The notes under the pieces: model-generated
Told to the model about the DNA's origin: nothing
The model's database searches: none
What the model saw: only the letters and a program-made list of their open reading frames with translations
In this document: positions 1 through 8,430 of the stretch, in pieces
Layout of the letters: every line of letters begins with the position of its first letter
How positions within the stretch are numbered: the stretch's first letter is position 1
Program-made: the position numbers and the translations under genes
NCBI GenBank assembly: GCA_011800805.1
Contig: MPNW01000905.1
Coordinates: 21,771-35,291, forward strand
Length of the DNA: 13,521 bases
Direction of reading: 5' to 3'
DNA from: Hirudo medicinalis
Lineage: Eukaryota > Annelida > Clitellata > Hirudinida > Hirudinidae

Positions 1-10
1 ATTATTATTA

Positions 11-84
<74 letters not shown>

Positions 85-428
85 GTTGTTATTATTATTA
101 TTATTATTATTATTAATGGAGTTGTTGTTATTGTTGTTGTTGTTATTATTATTATTATTGTTGTCTTCCAATGTTTTGCTTGATTCAATCAATCTGCTGC
201 TTACGTTCCATCAGCAGACGCCACGTCATAACGATACGGTTTTCGTTTATTAAATTATCGATTAAAAAAAAAAAACAATCATTTTTGTTTTATTATCCGA
301 GCATTTCTTCTTTTCTTCTCTTTTTTAGTTTTCATTTTTTATTTTTAATAATTAAATTGAAAAAAGTAGAGTAGACAGTATAATAGATTCATTCAGTAAT
401 AGAAAACATTCATTCAATCTGCCAACAG
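1..428 (+). other. Intron upstream of exon a, with ATT/GTT microsatellite
   Basis: Positions 1-164 are (ATT)n interrupted by GTT. The rest is AT-rich DNA ending TCTGCCAACAG before exon a. I see no coding segment here. The poly-Leu open frame is repeat-derived. Confidence 0.8.
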
Positions 429-556
429 GTAATGCTGCACAACAGGGCAGCAGTGAGGTGGTAAGGCTGCTACTGGACAGAGGACTCGACGAGATGCACA
501 GGGACAACTACGGGTGGACTTCGCTCCATGTGGCTGCCTTCGAAGGACAGACGGAG
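429..556 (+). CDS. ANKRD50: ANKRD50-like exon a
   Basis: The acceptor is the CAG at 426-428 after a pyrimidine-poor tract. The first two bases (GT) complete a split codon, then the frame runs [11 protein letters not shown] onward for 42 codons. The exon ends GAG at 556 before donor GTGGGT. It encodes the end of one ankyrin repeat and the start of the next ([14 protein letters not shown]). The repeat is completed exactly by the next exon (VVQVLLEAG), which proves the join. Confidence 0.85.
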
Positions 557-764
557 GTGGGTCGGGGGGAGGTTAGCGGGTCGCCCCATCAAAGGTTTGG
601 GGGGGGGGTATATGTTCCGAGGCATCGGTCTGCCTAATGTGATTGATCGTTGCATTGTAGATGCATTCGGGTCTCCATCTTAGCAATGCAGTTTAATTTA
701 AGAAATGCATTTTCTCTCATGGAGGCTAACGTTTACCATAACATCGTCGTCGTCGTCGTCGTCG

Positions 765-807
<43 letters not shown>

Positions 808-2970
808 AGTCATCATCATCATAGTCGTCATCATCGTTATCATTATCNATCATCTCATCATCATCATCTCATCATATCATCTCATCATATCATCTCATCA
901 TCATCATTCATCATCATCATCTCATCATATCATCTCATCATATCATCCATCATATCATCTCATCATATCATCTCATCATATCATCTCATCATATCATCTC
1001 ATCATATCATCTCATCATATCATCATCATCATCATCATCATAGTCATCGTCGTCGTCGTCATCATCATCATTATTATCATGTTTATTATTATTTTGTTTT
1101 ATTTGCAAAGATTTTAGAGTTTTATGAAGATTAATATTTATTAATGTCAATTTTTTTTTCCCCCATTTATTTGATTTCACAGCAAATTCCAAATCAATCC
1201 TCCAGGTGGTCCAGGTATTGCTGGAGGCAGGTACCCATGCCAACGAACAGGACAACGAAGGCAGAACCCCTCTCTTCCTGGCTGCCCAAGAGGGGCATGT
1301 GGCCATCCTCGCACTGCTCTGCGAATCTGCCCCCGGATGTTCCGACTGCAAGACCCATGACCTCAGGACGCCCCTAATGATCACTGGGGCTCTCAACAGG
1401 GAAACGGCCTTCAGGTTCCTTTTGTTGGAGTTGAACTCTGACCCTAGGAAGAGGGATGCCTTTGGGAGGAACGTACTGCACTGGATTGCTCTGGAGAACT
1501 GTGGTTGGTTGATTGATTGATTGATTAGTTGGTCAATTGATTGATTGATTGATTAGTTGGTCAACTGATTGATTGAGTTTGGCAGTTCTTTGATTATCTT
1601 TTTTATTTCATGCAGGTTCTGATGTCGAAGCCTACAAGTTGATAAAGCTGGTTCTCGATGAATATCCTGAATTTGATCTGGATGTGGCCGACGATGAGGG
1701 TGAGGTGATAATGATGATGATGACGACGATGATGATGATGTAAATGGTGATGATGATGATAATGATAACGATGATGATAATGAACTTTGGTAAAGTTCTC
1801 AATCCTAAACGTTATCTTCAAGGTCAGACAGCTCTGCATTGTTGCTCCTGGCTCGGCAGGACCGGCCTGTGCGAGCTGTTACTTTCCAGAGGTGCCAACC
1901 CAAACCCCATAGACTTGGAAAGCCGCACTCCCCTCATATTGGCAGCTTGGCAGGACCAGTCGGAGTGTGTGGAGATGCTGCTGAAGTATGGGGGGAGGGT
2001 CAACCATAGGGCGAGAGACGGTGCCACGGCACTGGCAGTGGCGTTTCAGGAGCGCCACGAATGTGTCATCAAAGTTCTCCTTGGCCATTGTCGAGCCACT
2101 GAGAGGCAGAAATCACTGAAAGATATGAGGCAATGGGAAGTCAAAGGTGATGAATTGGAAGAAAGGGAGAAGTTGGTGCCATTGCCCTTGGGGGAGCACA
2201 AGTCCAAGGAGGCAGAGAGCAGTCTGGTCAGGTATAGCAAGCCCAGCAAGCTACCCGGTCAGAAGAAGATCTCTAGGAATGTTTCTGGCGTGGCTTCGGA
2301 CAGGGAGGCAGACGTTCCTTTGAGCTCGAAAATGTCGGGGCTGAGTAGGGGAAGCTTGGTGGCCGAGAGGGCTTTCTCGGATGGTTCGAATCCTAGAATC
2401 GCTGCCGGGGACACTCCCACCACCACCACTACTACCTCAGGGGTTTCCAGTATGGAGATGACCTTTTCCAATTCTTTGGCTGCCTGTGGACCGGTCGTAT
2501 CGGGGAGTTCAGCTGCTCTGGGCAGGTCGGGGAACCTCCTCTCAGCCTCCGATCAAGACGTGGATGCCCCGAATGCGAAATCTGGGGCTTCGAGGTCAGA
2601 GAGGAGCTCGAGCAGCTGTGGCATCGGTCGCGGTCAAGAAGTCGAAAGTAGCGGGAGCAGCGGAGACGTGGCCGGACCGAGCAAGAAGGAGCAGACGACT
2701 CAGACCAGCGGCCAACCCCCTACGAGGAGCACGGCCTTGGGGGACAGCAGCGGCAGTGGCATCGACTTTGCGAGGGAGTTGGATCGGCTCTCGAATCCTC
2801 GCAATCGGAGTTTCCGGGGGCCCGGTTATTCTTCGAACTACCTGGGGGCCAGTTCGGGGACTGCCCACTCGACCAGCGATTCGAACGTCAGCCTCTCCAG
2901 CGACAAGAGAAGCGTGACCAGGAGGCCGAACAAGAAGAAGAGAGAACAAGTGTCGGGAGGTTGGTGGTAG
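429..2970 (+). CDS. ANKRD50: ANKRD50-like ankyrin-repeat protein, 3' part (four exons, 5' end off window)
   Basis: Seen: exons 429-556, 1206-1503, 1616-1699 and 1823-2970 join in one frame (split codons at 429, 1503/1616, 1699/1823) to give about 551 residues after a first split codon. Residues 1-260 form eight ankyrin units with TPLxxAA-type cores ([45 protein letters not shown]). Residues 261-551 are a Ser/Gly/Thr-rich, charged, probably disordered tail ending [10 protein letters not shown] plus a few residues. Known: ANKRD50 is a P-loop NTPase plus long ankyrin protein that works with SNX27-retromer-WASH in endosome-to-membrane recycling. The stretch [16 protein letters not shown] and the order of the following repeats match what I recall of ANKRD50's last repeats and low-complexity tail. 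Inference: an orthologue, with the NTPase and most repeats upstream of the window. A different member of the NTPase-ankyrin group (TANC-like) is possible but fits less well. Confidence 0.85.
557..1205 (+). other. Intron a of the ANKRD50-like gene (649 nt, microsatellite-filled)
   Basis: The intron runs from GTGGGT to a CAG at 1203-1205. Its first 55 nt are G-rich, with runs of 3, 6 and 10 G, the longest at 599-608. Intronic G-runs next to a donor are known to aid splicing of weak sites. From 743 the intron is a (GTC/ATC) array. The last 65 nt contain a T-rich tract (1149-1160) that can serve as polypyrimidine tract. Position 848 is an unresolved base. Confidence 0.8.
743..1094 (+). repeat. 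ATC/GTC microsatellite with an embedded 13-bp minisatellite
   Basis: The array is (CGT)n then (CAT)n. From 868 a 13-bp unit CTCATCATATCAT appears. Perfect copies sit at 868-880, 881-893, 921-933, 934-946 and five head-to-tail at 959-1023. The 12-bp variant at 947-958 has lost one base. Long Ile/His open frames across it are a by-product of the repeat and are not genes. Confidence 0.95.
1206..1503 (+). CDS. ANKRD50: ANKRD50-like exon b
   Basis: The exon starts in phase 0 (VVQVLLEAG) after a CAG and encodes 99 codons plus one base. It finishes ankyrin unit 2 and holds unit 3 ([18 protein letters not shown]), a divergent unit 4 ([18 protein letters not shown]) and the start of unit 5 ([14 protein letters not shown]). 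The donor is ambiguous by 3 nt: GTTGGT after 1503 gives NCG, GTGGTT after 1500 gives NC. Both keep phase with the next exon. I prefer 1503. Family resemblance: the run [10 protein letters not shown] followed by AAQEGH and then ALEN fits the ANKRD50 repeat order. Confidence 0.85.
1504..1615 (+). other. Intron b (112 nt) with 28-bp GATT-containing tandem repeat
   Basis: A short intron ending TTTTTTATTTCATGCAG, a good pyrimidine tract and acceptor. Its 5' two thirds consist of two perfect 28-bp units (1509-1536 and 1537-1564), each (TTGATTGATTGATTGATT) plus AGTTGGTCAA, and a partial third. Each unit carries a TTGGT string like the real donor. Confidence 0.85.
1616..1699 (+). CDS. ANKRD50: ANKRD50-like exon c
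   Basis: An 84-nt exon between ATGCAG and donor GTGAGG, split codons at both ends (G|GT, Gly). It encodes [19 protein letters not shown] and DLDVADDE, the second helix and loop of ankyrin unit 5, lengthened by several residues relative to a 33-residue unit. The join [11 protein letters not shown] to the next exon is a typical ankyrin repeat boundary. Confidence 0.85.
1700..1822 (+). other. Intron c (123 nt) with GAT microsatellite
   Basis: The intron starts GTGAGGTGAT and ends ATCTTCAAG. Most of it (about 1707-1784) is (GAT)n with GAC and AAT interruptions. The ATG codons within it open a frame into exon d, but the preceding exons show this is intron and not a translation start. Confidence 0.85.
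1823..2970 (+). CDS. ANKRD50: ANKRD50-like exon d, ankyrin units 6-8 and low-complexity tail
   Basis: The exon starts GT to complete Gly, then [40 protein letters not shown] and [20 protein letters not shown], three ankyrin units ending near residue 256 of the windowed protein. The remaining roughly 295 codons encode a tail rich in Ser, Gly, Thr, Lys and Arg, including a Thr run (DTPTTTTTT) and many SSGS clusters. No domain is recognised in the tail. It reads to TAG at 2968-2970. An AATAAA at 3164-3169 could serve polyadenylation of this form. A donor-like GAG|GTTGGT at 2957-2965 would allow a longer isoform. Confidence 0.85.
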
Positions 2971-3163
2971 TTCACGAGTTCAATGGAGGGGAAAAAAAGA
3001 TTTTGTGAGGTCGAAGGTTATCACTCTTGAGTTTGCTTGTTTGAGTTGTTCTTGTGGAATTATGGTAGGGTAGGTTATGATGGTCATCGCTGAGTTGATT
3101 ATCTCAACATTTATCAATTTATAGTTAATTATTATTATTATTATTATTATTAAAAGTGATATT

Positions 3164-3169
3164 AATAAA
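3164..3169 (+). promoter_or_regulatory. Candidate polyadenylation signal AATAAA
   Basis: A perfect hexamer about 195 nt after the stop codon at 2970, in an AT-rich 3' flank. It is the first AATAAA downstream of the gene. It is not tied to a mapped cleavage site. Confidence 0.45.
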
Positions 3170-3224
3170 TTCAAGGAATGTCCAATTCTATTAGTATTAA
3201 TACATTTAATAATGCATTTGCATA

Positions 3225-3335
3225 AATTATTGTCGTTGTTATTATTATCAGCATCATCATTATTTTTATTATTATCATTATTATTATTATTTATTATTAT
3301 TATTTTTATTACCATTTATTATTATTATCATCATC

Positions 3336-3372
<37 letters not shown>

Positions 3373-3384
3373 GTTATTATTATT
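3225..3384 (+). repeat. ATT microsatellite (imperfect)
   Basis: (ATT)n with ATC, TTT and GTT interruptions in the 3' flank of the ankyrin gene. It lies just before the candidate alternative exon. A shorter (ATT)n block sits at 3129-3152. Confidence 0.9.
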
Positions 3385-3428
3385 GACAATGTCCCAACCA
3401 AAGCACAAGAGAAATGTCGACGTTGCAG

Positions 3429-3535
3429 ACAGTTCGAACGGAAAGTCATTTGACGTCTGCTGTGTCAGCAGGAAGCCCAATAAGAAGCAGTCCAGCTCAA
3501 AAAACAAGGACAAGAGTTCAGGAAGTAGGTCATAG
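3429..3535 (+). CDS. Candidate alternative last exon of the ANKRD50-like gene
   Basis: After GTTGCAG (3422-3428) an open frame of 34 codons plus stop TAG (3533-3535) reads DSSNGKSFDVCCVSRKPNKK and then a Lys/Ser-rich end. If exon d is cut at its donor-like GTTGGT after base 2959, the leftover G joins AC to give Asp and the frame continues, so the phases fit. The peptide resembles the end of exon d ([20 protein letters not shown]), sharing the PNKK motif. The acceptor lacks a close pyrimidine tract. It could instead be a decayed duplicate or chance. No transcript evidence is available. Confidence 0.4.
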
Positions 3536-3725
3536 GTCTCAAATCAGGTCAGAGGTCATGAACCGGGTCATGATTTGTCTGTTGTTGTTTTTTTTTTGTG
3601 GACAACTAAAGGATGTCTTTTCCCGTGTATTTAAATTGCGGGCCGACGGGCTGACTACAGGTTGTTTTGAAAGTTGTCAATATTCAGTCATCAATTATTA
3701 ATCATTAATTATGTATTTCTTCGTA

Positions 3726-3936
3726 AGATGATTATCATAAATATGTGAATATTCTGAAGATGATTATCATAATTATGTGAATATTCTGAAGATGATTATC
3801 ATAAATATGTGAATATTCTGAAGATGATTATCATAAATATGCGAATATTCTGAAGATGATTATCATAAGTATGCGAATATTCTGAAGATGATTATCATAA
3901 GTATGTGAATATTCTGAAGATGATTATCATAATTAT
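3726..3936 (+). repeat. 32-bp minisatellite, about 6.6 copies
   Basis: Units start at 3726, 3758, 3790, 3822, 3854, 3886 and a partial at 3918. The unit begins AGATGATTATCATAA and ends GTGAATATTCTGA. Each contains two palindromes, ATGAT(T)ATCAT and GAATATTC. Copies differ only at a few sites (AAATATG, AATTATG or AAGTATG; TGTG or TGCG). High identity suggests a recent array. Confidence 0.95.
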
Positions 3937-4079
3937 CGTAATCCTCTTGATTGTCGTGCGAAGAGGTGCTTCATCAATTAATGTAGGAGCCTGCTTCTTG
4001 CTTTCTTGACATATTTCAGCTTGCTCGACATCGAGACATTAGCACGAATTAATTTTTTTCACTCCTCCTCCCCATGAAT

Positions 4080-4087
4080 ATGCAAAT
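4080..4087 (+). promoter_or_regulatory. Octamer motif ATGCAAAT (POU-type)
   Basis: A perfect octamer preceded by ATGAAT, giving a composite ATGAATATGCAAAT. It sits at the left edge of the CpG-rich patch. Octamers are bound by POU-domain factors. Binding here is inferred from sequence only. Confidence 0.4.
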
Positions 4088-4517
4088 CGGGCTCGTCGAC
4101 ACGCACGAGTCGTTCTCTCGTTCATTCGTTCGACTCTTCTTCTCGCTTTCGGAGTTCTTCGGCCGAAGTCGGCGGCGGCGGCGGCGTCGCGACAACAGCT
4201 AACTTATTAATGTACACATTTACGACATCAATTGTTGTTGTTGTTGTTGTTGTCATCGTTGTTTCTGTCGATCGCTTAACTACTGGGACTTGTTACGACG
4301 AGGTTTGACGACGACGGTGATGATGATGATGATGATGATGGTGGTGGTGATGATGCTGATATTGAAATGTGTGCTTGTGTGAATGCGAGTCACCACAATA
4401 CAATGTTAACAATGTTATCGTCGTCGTCGTCATCTTGGGTGACATTTGTCACATTCTTTTTCCATCACTTATTGAGTAAGTTTTAAGCCAACAGTAGTTT
4501 TGATAGTTCATGGTGGT

Positions 4518-4556
<39 letters not shown>

Positions 4557-4600
4557 GTAATTGTTAATTAATTAAGCATGGATCTTCTTGCCATCCCAGC

Positions 4601-4850
4601 CTGTCATTGGCTCACATTCCTTAACGACTAAGCAATCCCGCTACGTCATTACTCGGCCATCTCATTGATATGCATAATGATACATTATGATTACCCCATG
4701 CCCATGCATAGGTTTGCAAATTTAATTTCAATACCTGAATATTCATTTGCCTCATTTGAATATTCATTCTTATCAATATTCATGTTCGATGCTCACTGCT
4801 CGCTTGCATTCGCCCGGACGTAAATAAGCGTGTTGCCATGGCGACGGGTT
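4601..4850. promoter_or_regulatory. Candidate cis-regulatory module (CCAAT, CRE-like, POU-like cluster, X-box)
   Basis: Within 250 bp: an inverted CCAAT box (ATTGG 4606-4610), CRE-like TACGTCA (4642-4648), ATATGCATAAT (4668-4678), TTTGCAAAT (4713-4721), three ATATTCAT elements (4739-4746, 4760-4767, 4776-4783), the first two inside identical TGAATATTCAT palindromes 21 bp apart, and a near-perfect RFX X-box at 4832-4845. The palindrome matches the Pit-1/POU-type site. Each motif alone could be chance in AT-rich DNA. The density and spacing are what suggest a module. Confidence 0.45.
4832..4845 (+). promoter_or_regulatory. RFX X-box-like motif
   Basis: GTTGCCATGGCGAC differs from the symmetrical X-box GTTGCCATGGCAAC at one position. 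RFX factors use such sites in promoters of ciliary genes, usually close upstream of the start. No ciliary gene is recognisable beside it. Confidence 0.5.
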
Positions 4851-4915
4851 TCGTTTATTTTTGTTTTGCTTTTCTGTCCATCAGCGTCATCGCCGGATTG
4901 TTTTACATCCGCTGA
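4838..4915 (+). CDS. Possible 25-codon hydrophobic small ORF
   Basis: The ATG inside the X-box-like motif has a strong start context (GCCATGG). It opens MATGFVYFCFAFLSISVIAG plus five residues, then TGA. The peptide is nearly all hydrophobic, like a single membrane segment or signal peptide. It could be a micropeptide, a first exon fragment, or chance. I do not recognise it. Confidence 0.2.
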   Translation: MATGFVYFCFAFLSISVIAGLFYIR

Positions 4916-4948
4916 AAGGGTTTCTAGTCAGTTTTCATCTCCTGAACA

Positions 4949-5040
4949 TGTGGTTGTTGTTGTTGTGGTTGTCGTTTATGTCGTTGTTGTTGTGGTTGTT
5001 GTTGTAATTGTGGTTGTGGTTGTTGTTGTCGTTGTGGTTG
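4949..5040 (+). repeat. GTT/GTG/GTC microsatellite
   Basis: An imperfect trinucleotide tract of GTT, GTG and GTC, giving a poly-Val open frame that is not a gene. Confidence 0.9.
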
Positions 5041-5408
5041 AATGTGAACAATGAATGTTGTTCGTGATGCGATTAAATTTACACATTCATTGTACTTTCA
5101 CTTTTACTGTGAACCTCGTCTGCAGTCGATAGTAAATAACTATTATTATATTATAATCATAATATACACAACAAATAAATATAATAACAATAATAATTTT
5201 ACCTTATTTTATATTCCCACTCCCGATAATGCATCCTGATAATCGATAACTCATGTTCGCGACTTCGGTCGGCTCTTTTGTTGCCGTCATCTCTTGTCCT
5301 GGAAAAGTCGTTCTTCCAGCTTCCCGTCGTTGACTTTCATGCGGAGGAGGTTTTTTTTATGAGTTCGGCATCCTCTCGTCACAACTGTTACGTCGGCAGA
5401 TGACGAGC

Positions 5409-5435
5409 GTCACGTGGCTTAGAAACATACGTCAC
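5409..5435 (+). promoter_or_regulatory. E-box and CRE-like pair
   Basis: GTCACGTGGC at 5409-5418 contains the palindromic E-box CACGTG, and TACGTCAC follows at 5428-5435. Together they resemble a bHLH-ZIP/CREB site pair. No promoter is demonstrated. Confidence 0.3.
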
Positions 5436-6740
5436 CTTGCGACGAGTCTTTCTCTTGCTCAACAAAGGGCACCAAAGTATTGTCGGCTGCTCGCGCTAAA
5501 ATGCCCTCGTCATCATCATCATCATCGTGTTGGTATTTCTTTTGTCCGGTCTTGGGTCGAGTCGGCCCTTTGCGGACCACCGGGTGGCTCCTGGACGATG
5601 GGAATGGATCTGAGGGTCGACCGAGTCCAGGATCGCCCAGAATGTTTTGATTTCGAGGTGTCACGGACGTGCTGCAATAAAATATGCTCAGCTTTCGATG
5701 ATTTTCTACCATTTTATATTTGCATAATTCTCTGTAATTCTGAGCATCTTCAAGCACAGCTGTCTCTTTATTGTTACTTTATTGTATGTTTGCCTGCCCG
5801 TGTGTCTAAGTGTCTGCTTGGAGTCCTTCGTGGGGGTCGGTCGACCCGCCAAGGCCGGCCTGTCGAAAGGTTGAAGAAAGTTTTTTTTTGGTTTTCTCAT
5901 TTTGAAAATTTGTCTCGGCCATGAAAAGTCTTCAGAGTTTTTCAGTCGATCATCGAGTCAGAAGTTTGATTTGTACCAGTTTTGAAGAAAAGCAAAAAAA
6001 ATGAGTCTAAAAATGACGAGTAATTCACTCGTCGTGTACTCGCTTTTTGCATCATTTCTTCGTTCGAACTATTTATAAGCTCGTATCTCGCATTCGATTA
6101 ATTATTCCTAATTATATTTTGTATTTCGATTGCTCGTTCACTTCCCGCAATCCTCCGGAGCTGTGCTCGTGCACCACGGGGGGGCAGTGGGAGCGGGTCG
6201 ATCTCCCTCCCGAGCGGGGTGCTTGTACGTTTCATTGGCCTGAGTGGATTCTTGAGTGGTATATTTTCAAATCGATGTCCAGTGCATTCTTTGAGGCCAG
6301 TTTCAAAGCCGTTTTTTTTTTCCCTCGAGCGAAATCGGGCAATTTCTTTCAGTTGCCTAGTTGAAGATCCCTGCTGCCTCCTTCCTCAGTTCTAGTCGTG
6401 CTGTCGTTGTCGTTTTTTACAAACCGGCTCGGACGAATATTTTCGTAATGGTTTTTTTCTTATCAGCGAGCTCGTTCATTTGTTCGTTTAAATGCCGCTA
6501 TCGTTTTGTCAGTTATCGATTGCGAATCATTCTACGTTGCTATTTATTCTCGAAATTATTTTCTCTTTTCATTATTCGTTATTTTATTTAACGCCTTTAA
6601 TTCCCTTTGACTGCGTCGTCATTCACCTTACATTCCTTGCGATCGTTTCTCACGCACTTCTTGTGTTCTCTTTCACCCACCCTTCCAGCCGTCCTTCGCT
6701 TCTCCTGTCGACAGTTAGGACAGGATTCTGATTCTAAAGA

Positions 6741-7423
6741 TGGGGAATTATCCTAGGTTCAATAATAATTAAATTAAAGAAAAAGATTTTTTTTCTCTAT
6801 CATTCATAGCTTGCTCGCATGAAACCTACCTAGCATGTGATCTTAGACGAGAGCTATGCCTTTGTTACTCGTTTTCATTGTAAATTTGATCCCCATCAAG
6901 GATGAATTGTCTTGTTATTGTGGACGTTTACATGGCGCTAACTTGCCACAGCAACAAGTGCATAAATCAGATGACCTTGAAGCGACCTGCAAACTAGGCG
7001 AACTGAACGTGTGACCGTCTAGCTGGGGTCATGTAGTCGAGCAATGACACATACAAATGGATTCATTGTAGTAGACAAGTAAATATTAATATATAACTGA
7101 AGAGGAACCAGCCAAGTCCAAGGCCTGAATCTATGCATCAAGTTGGTGTCTGACATGTTGGCATGTTGTTTTGGGTCAAAGTCAGCTATATAACTAGGTG
7201 ATTAGGACACACACGATATGTGTTGAGCCAGATGACCTGGCAGGACCAAAGTTCAACCTGTTAACCTTTCTTAGTAGTCAGTAGCTAACTGATTACAAAT
7301 AAATAGGCTTCTGTCCAACCTGGAGGACTGCTATCCATCCAACTACTATCTGTCCAGAAACGCAAAAGCAAGGATGCCAACCTCAATGTCTTTCATCACA
7401 ATCGTCATAATCGTTAGGATCAC

Positions 7424-7454
<31 letters not shown>

Positions 7455-8250
7455 GTGTCCAAAAGTAAAAGACCAGAGTATTTGATTGGTTGGTTCAGAA
7501 AGTGGGGGGACTTCAGCCAGTCGATTTATTTGCAACAACTGCCTAAACATGGAATGATGGCGTCCGAGTCACCGACATTAGACGATGAAAACAATCAGCA
7601 TGAATAATGATGCTAATGCGAATGTAATATTCATGACTGAGTGAGTGAACCCTTGGTGATTATAGCAGGATATTTTAGCGCTAATGTGATAATGTAATCG
7701 AAAACATTTCAGATTGCGTCCATCGGGCTGAAGCAGACAAAAGCCTTCTTTGGCAACTTAAAACAAAAAAGTCCGTCAATATGATCGACAAAAGTTTCAC
7801 CACTTAAAAAAAATATATATATATATTTCGAACAAAAAAAAAGCAAAAATGAAAAAAAAAAGCTATCAATCAATTTAATAAATTCAATAAATACTAGAAA
7901 CCTCAAAATCTTGGCAGTGTCGAATCAAAAACGGTCAGTAGCATTGTAATCTCCAAGCTCTGCGGCAGAATGTACAACAAGGATCCTAAGTACGTCGAGA
8001 GAGACGATCGACATCAGTCTACGACGAGTACGAGATGAATACGACAATCAATGCTAGGCGTAGACCTCTCCGGACAATGCAAATTCTTAAGTCCCTCTAC
8101 TGGTGCATCGTGAACATCTCCTACCAAAAGGGGTTTACAATCTCGTCTATTTACAGATTACAATTGAGAATAACTGAACGGAGGTGAATGAGGTGGAAGG
8201 TGAGAATTATAAAAAGATTTGAACTAAGTTAAACTCAAGGTAGGCTTTGA
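6741..8250. other. Intergenic DNA without a recognisable gene
   Basis: AT-richer DNA of ordinary complexity. It holds a microsatellite-bearing dispersed repeat copy at 7364-7454, A-rich/(AT)n tracts near 7806-7862, and no open frame with protein-like composition. The frame at 7374-7607 is mainly the ATC repeat. I see no RNA gene. Confidence 0.6.
7364..7454 (+). repeat. Dispersed repeat copy A with ATC tail
   Basis: AAAAGCAAGGATGCCAAC through GATCACAATCATC matches 8684-8757 with few substitutions and one 3-4 nt gap. In both copies the shared part is followed by ATC-type repeats. Confidence 0.8.
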
Positions 8251-8251
8251 T

Positions 8252-8397
8252 GATTATGTTGACTATGGTGGTGATGATGATGATGATGATGATGATGACT
8301 ATGGTGGTGGTGATGATGATGATGATGATGACAATGGTGGTGGTGATGATGATGATGATGACTATGGTGGTGGTGGTGATGATGATGATGGCAATGG

Positions 8398-8430
<33 letters not shown>

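Larger units (their letters stand above)
3940..6740. other. CpG- and T-rich intergenic block, no gene recognised
   Basis: TCG/CGA steps are frequent and the plus strand is T-rich, unlike the flanking AT/ATC-rich DNA. It includes a GC-rich patch at 4150-4195 with the 12-nt palindrome CTTCGGCCGAAG (4157-4168) and a (CGG)n run. Microsatellites interrupt it: GTT at 4225-4251, GAT at 4318-4358 and 4518-4556, GTT/GTG at 4949-5040. Open frames at 5400-5924 and 6047-6364 (plus) and 5419-5757 (minus) show no family resemblance or usual protein composition. A regulatory region or non-coding transcript is possible. Confidence 0.6.

Noticed and set aside
1744..1822. ATG-rich start of a 408-codon frame into the ankyrin exon
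   Set aside because: This is intron c microsatellite. The split codon and ankyrin register join exon c at 1699 to 1823, so it is not a start site.
2486..2949. Overlapping frames in the ankyrin tail (plus 2486-2917, minus 2596-2949)
   Set aside because: Shadows of the GC-rich Ser/Gly tail of exon d. They lack domains and are explained by the true frame.
3726..3936. CRISPR-like array (regular 32-bp period)
   Set aside because: The units are contiguous with no unique spacers, and the context is a spliced animal genome. It is a minisatellite.
5400..5924. 174-codon open frame on the plus strand
   Set aside because: Composition is odd, no family resemblance, and a His run comes from an ATC repeat. 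A 112-codon frame overlaps on the other strand. Likely chance in CpG-rich DNA.
6047..6364. 105-codon open frame on the plus strand
   Set aside because: No recognisable motif, T-rich DNA gives hydrophobic residues by default, and there is no splice or promoter context to support it.
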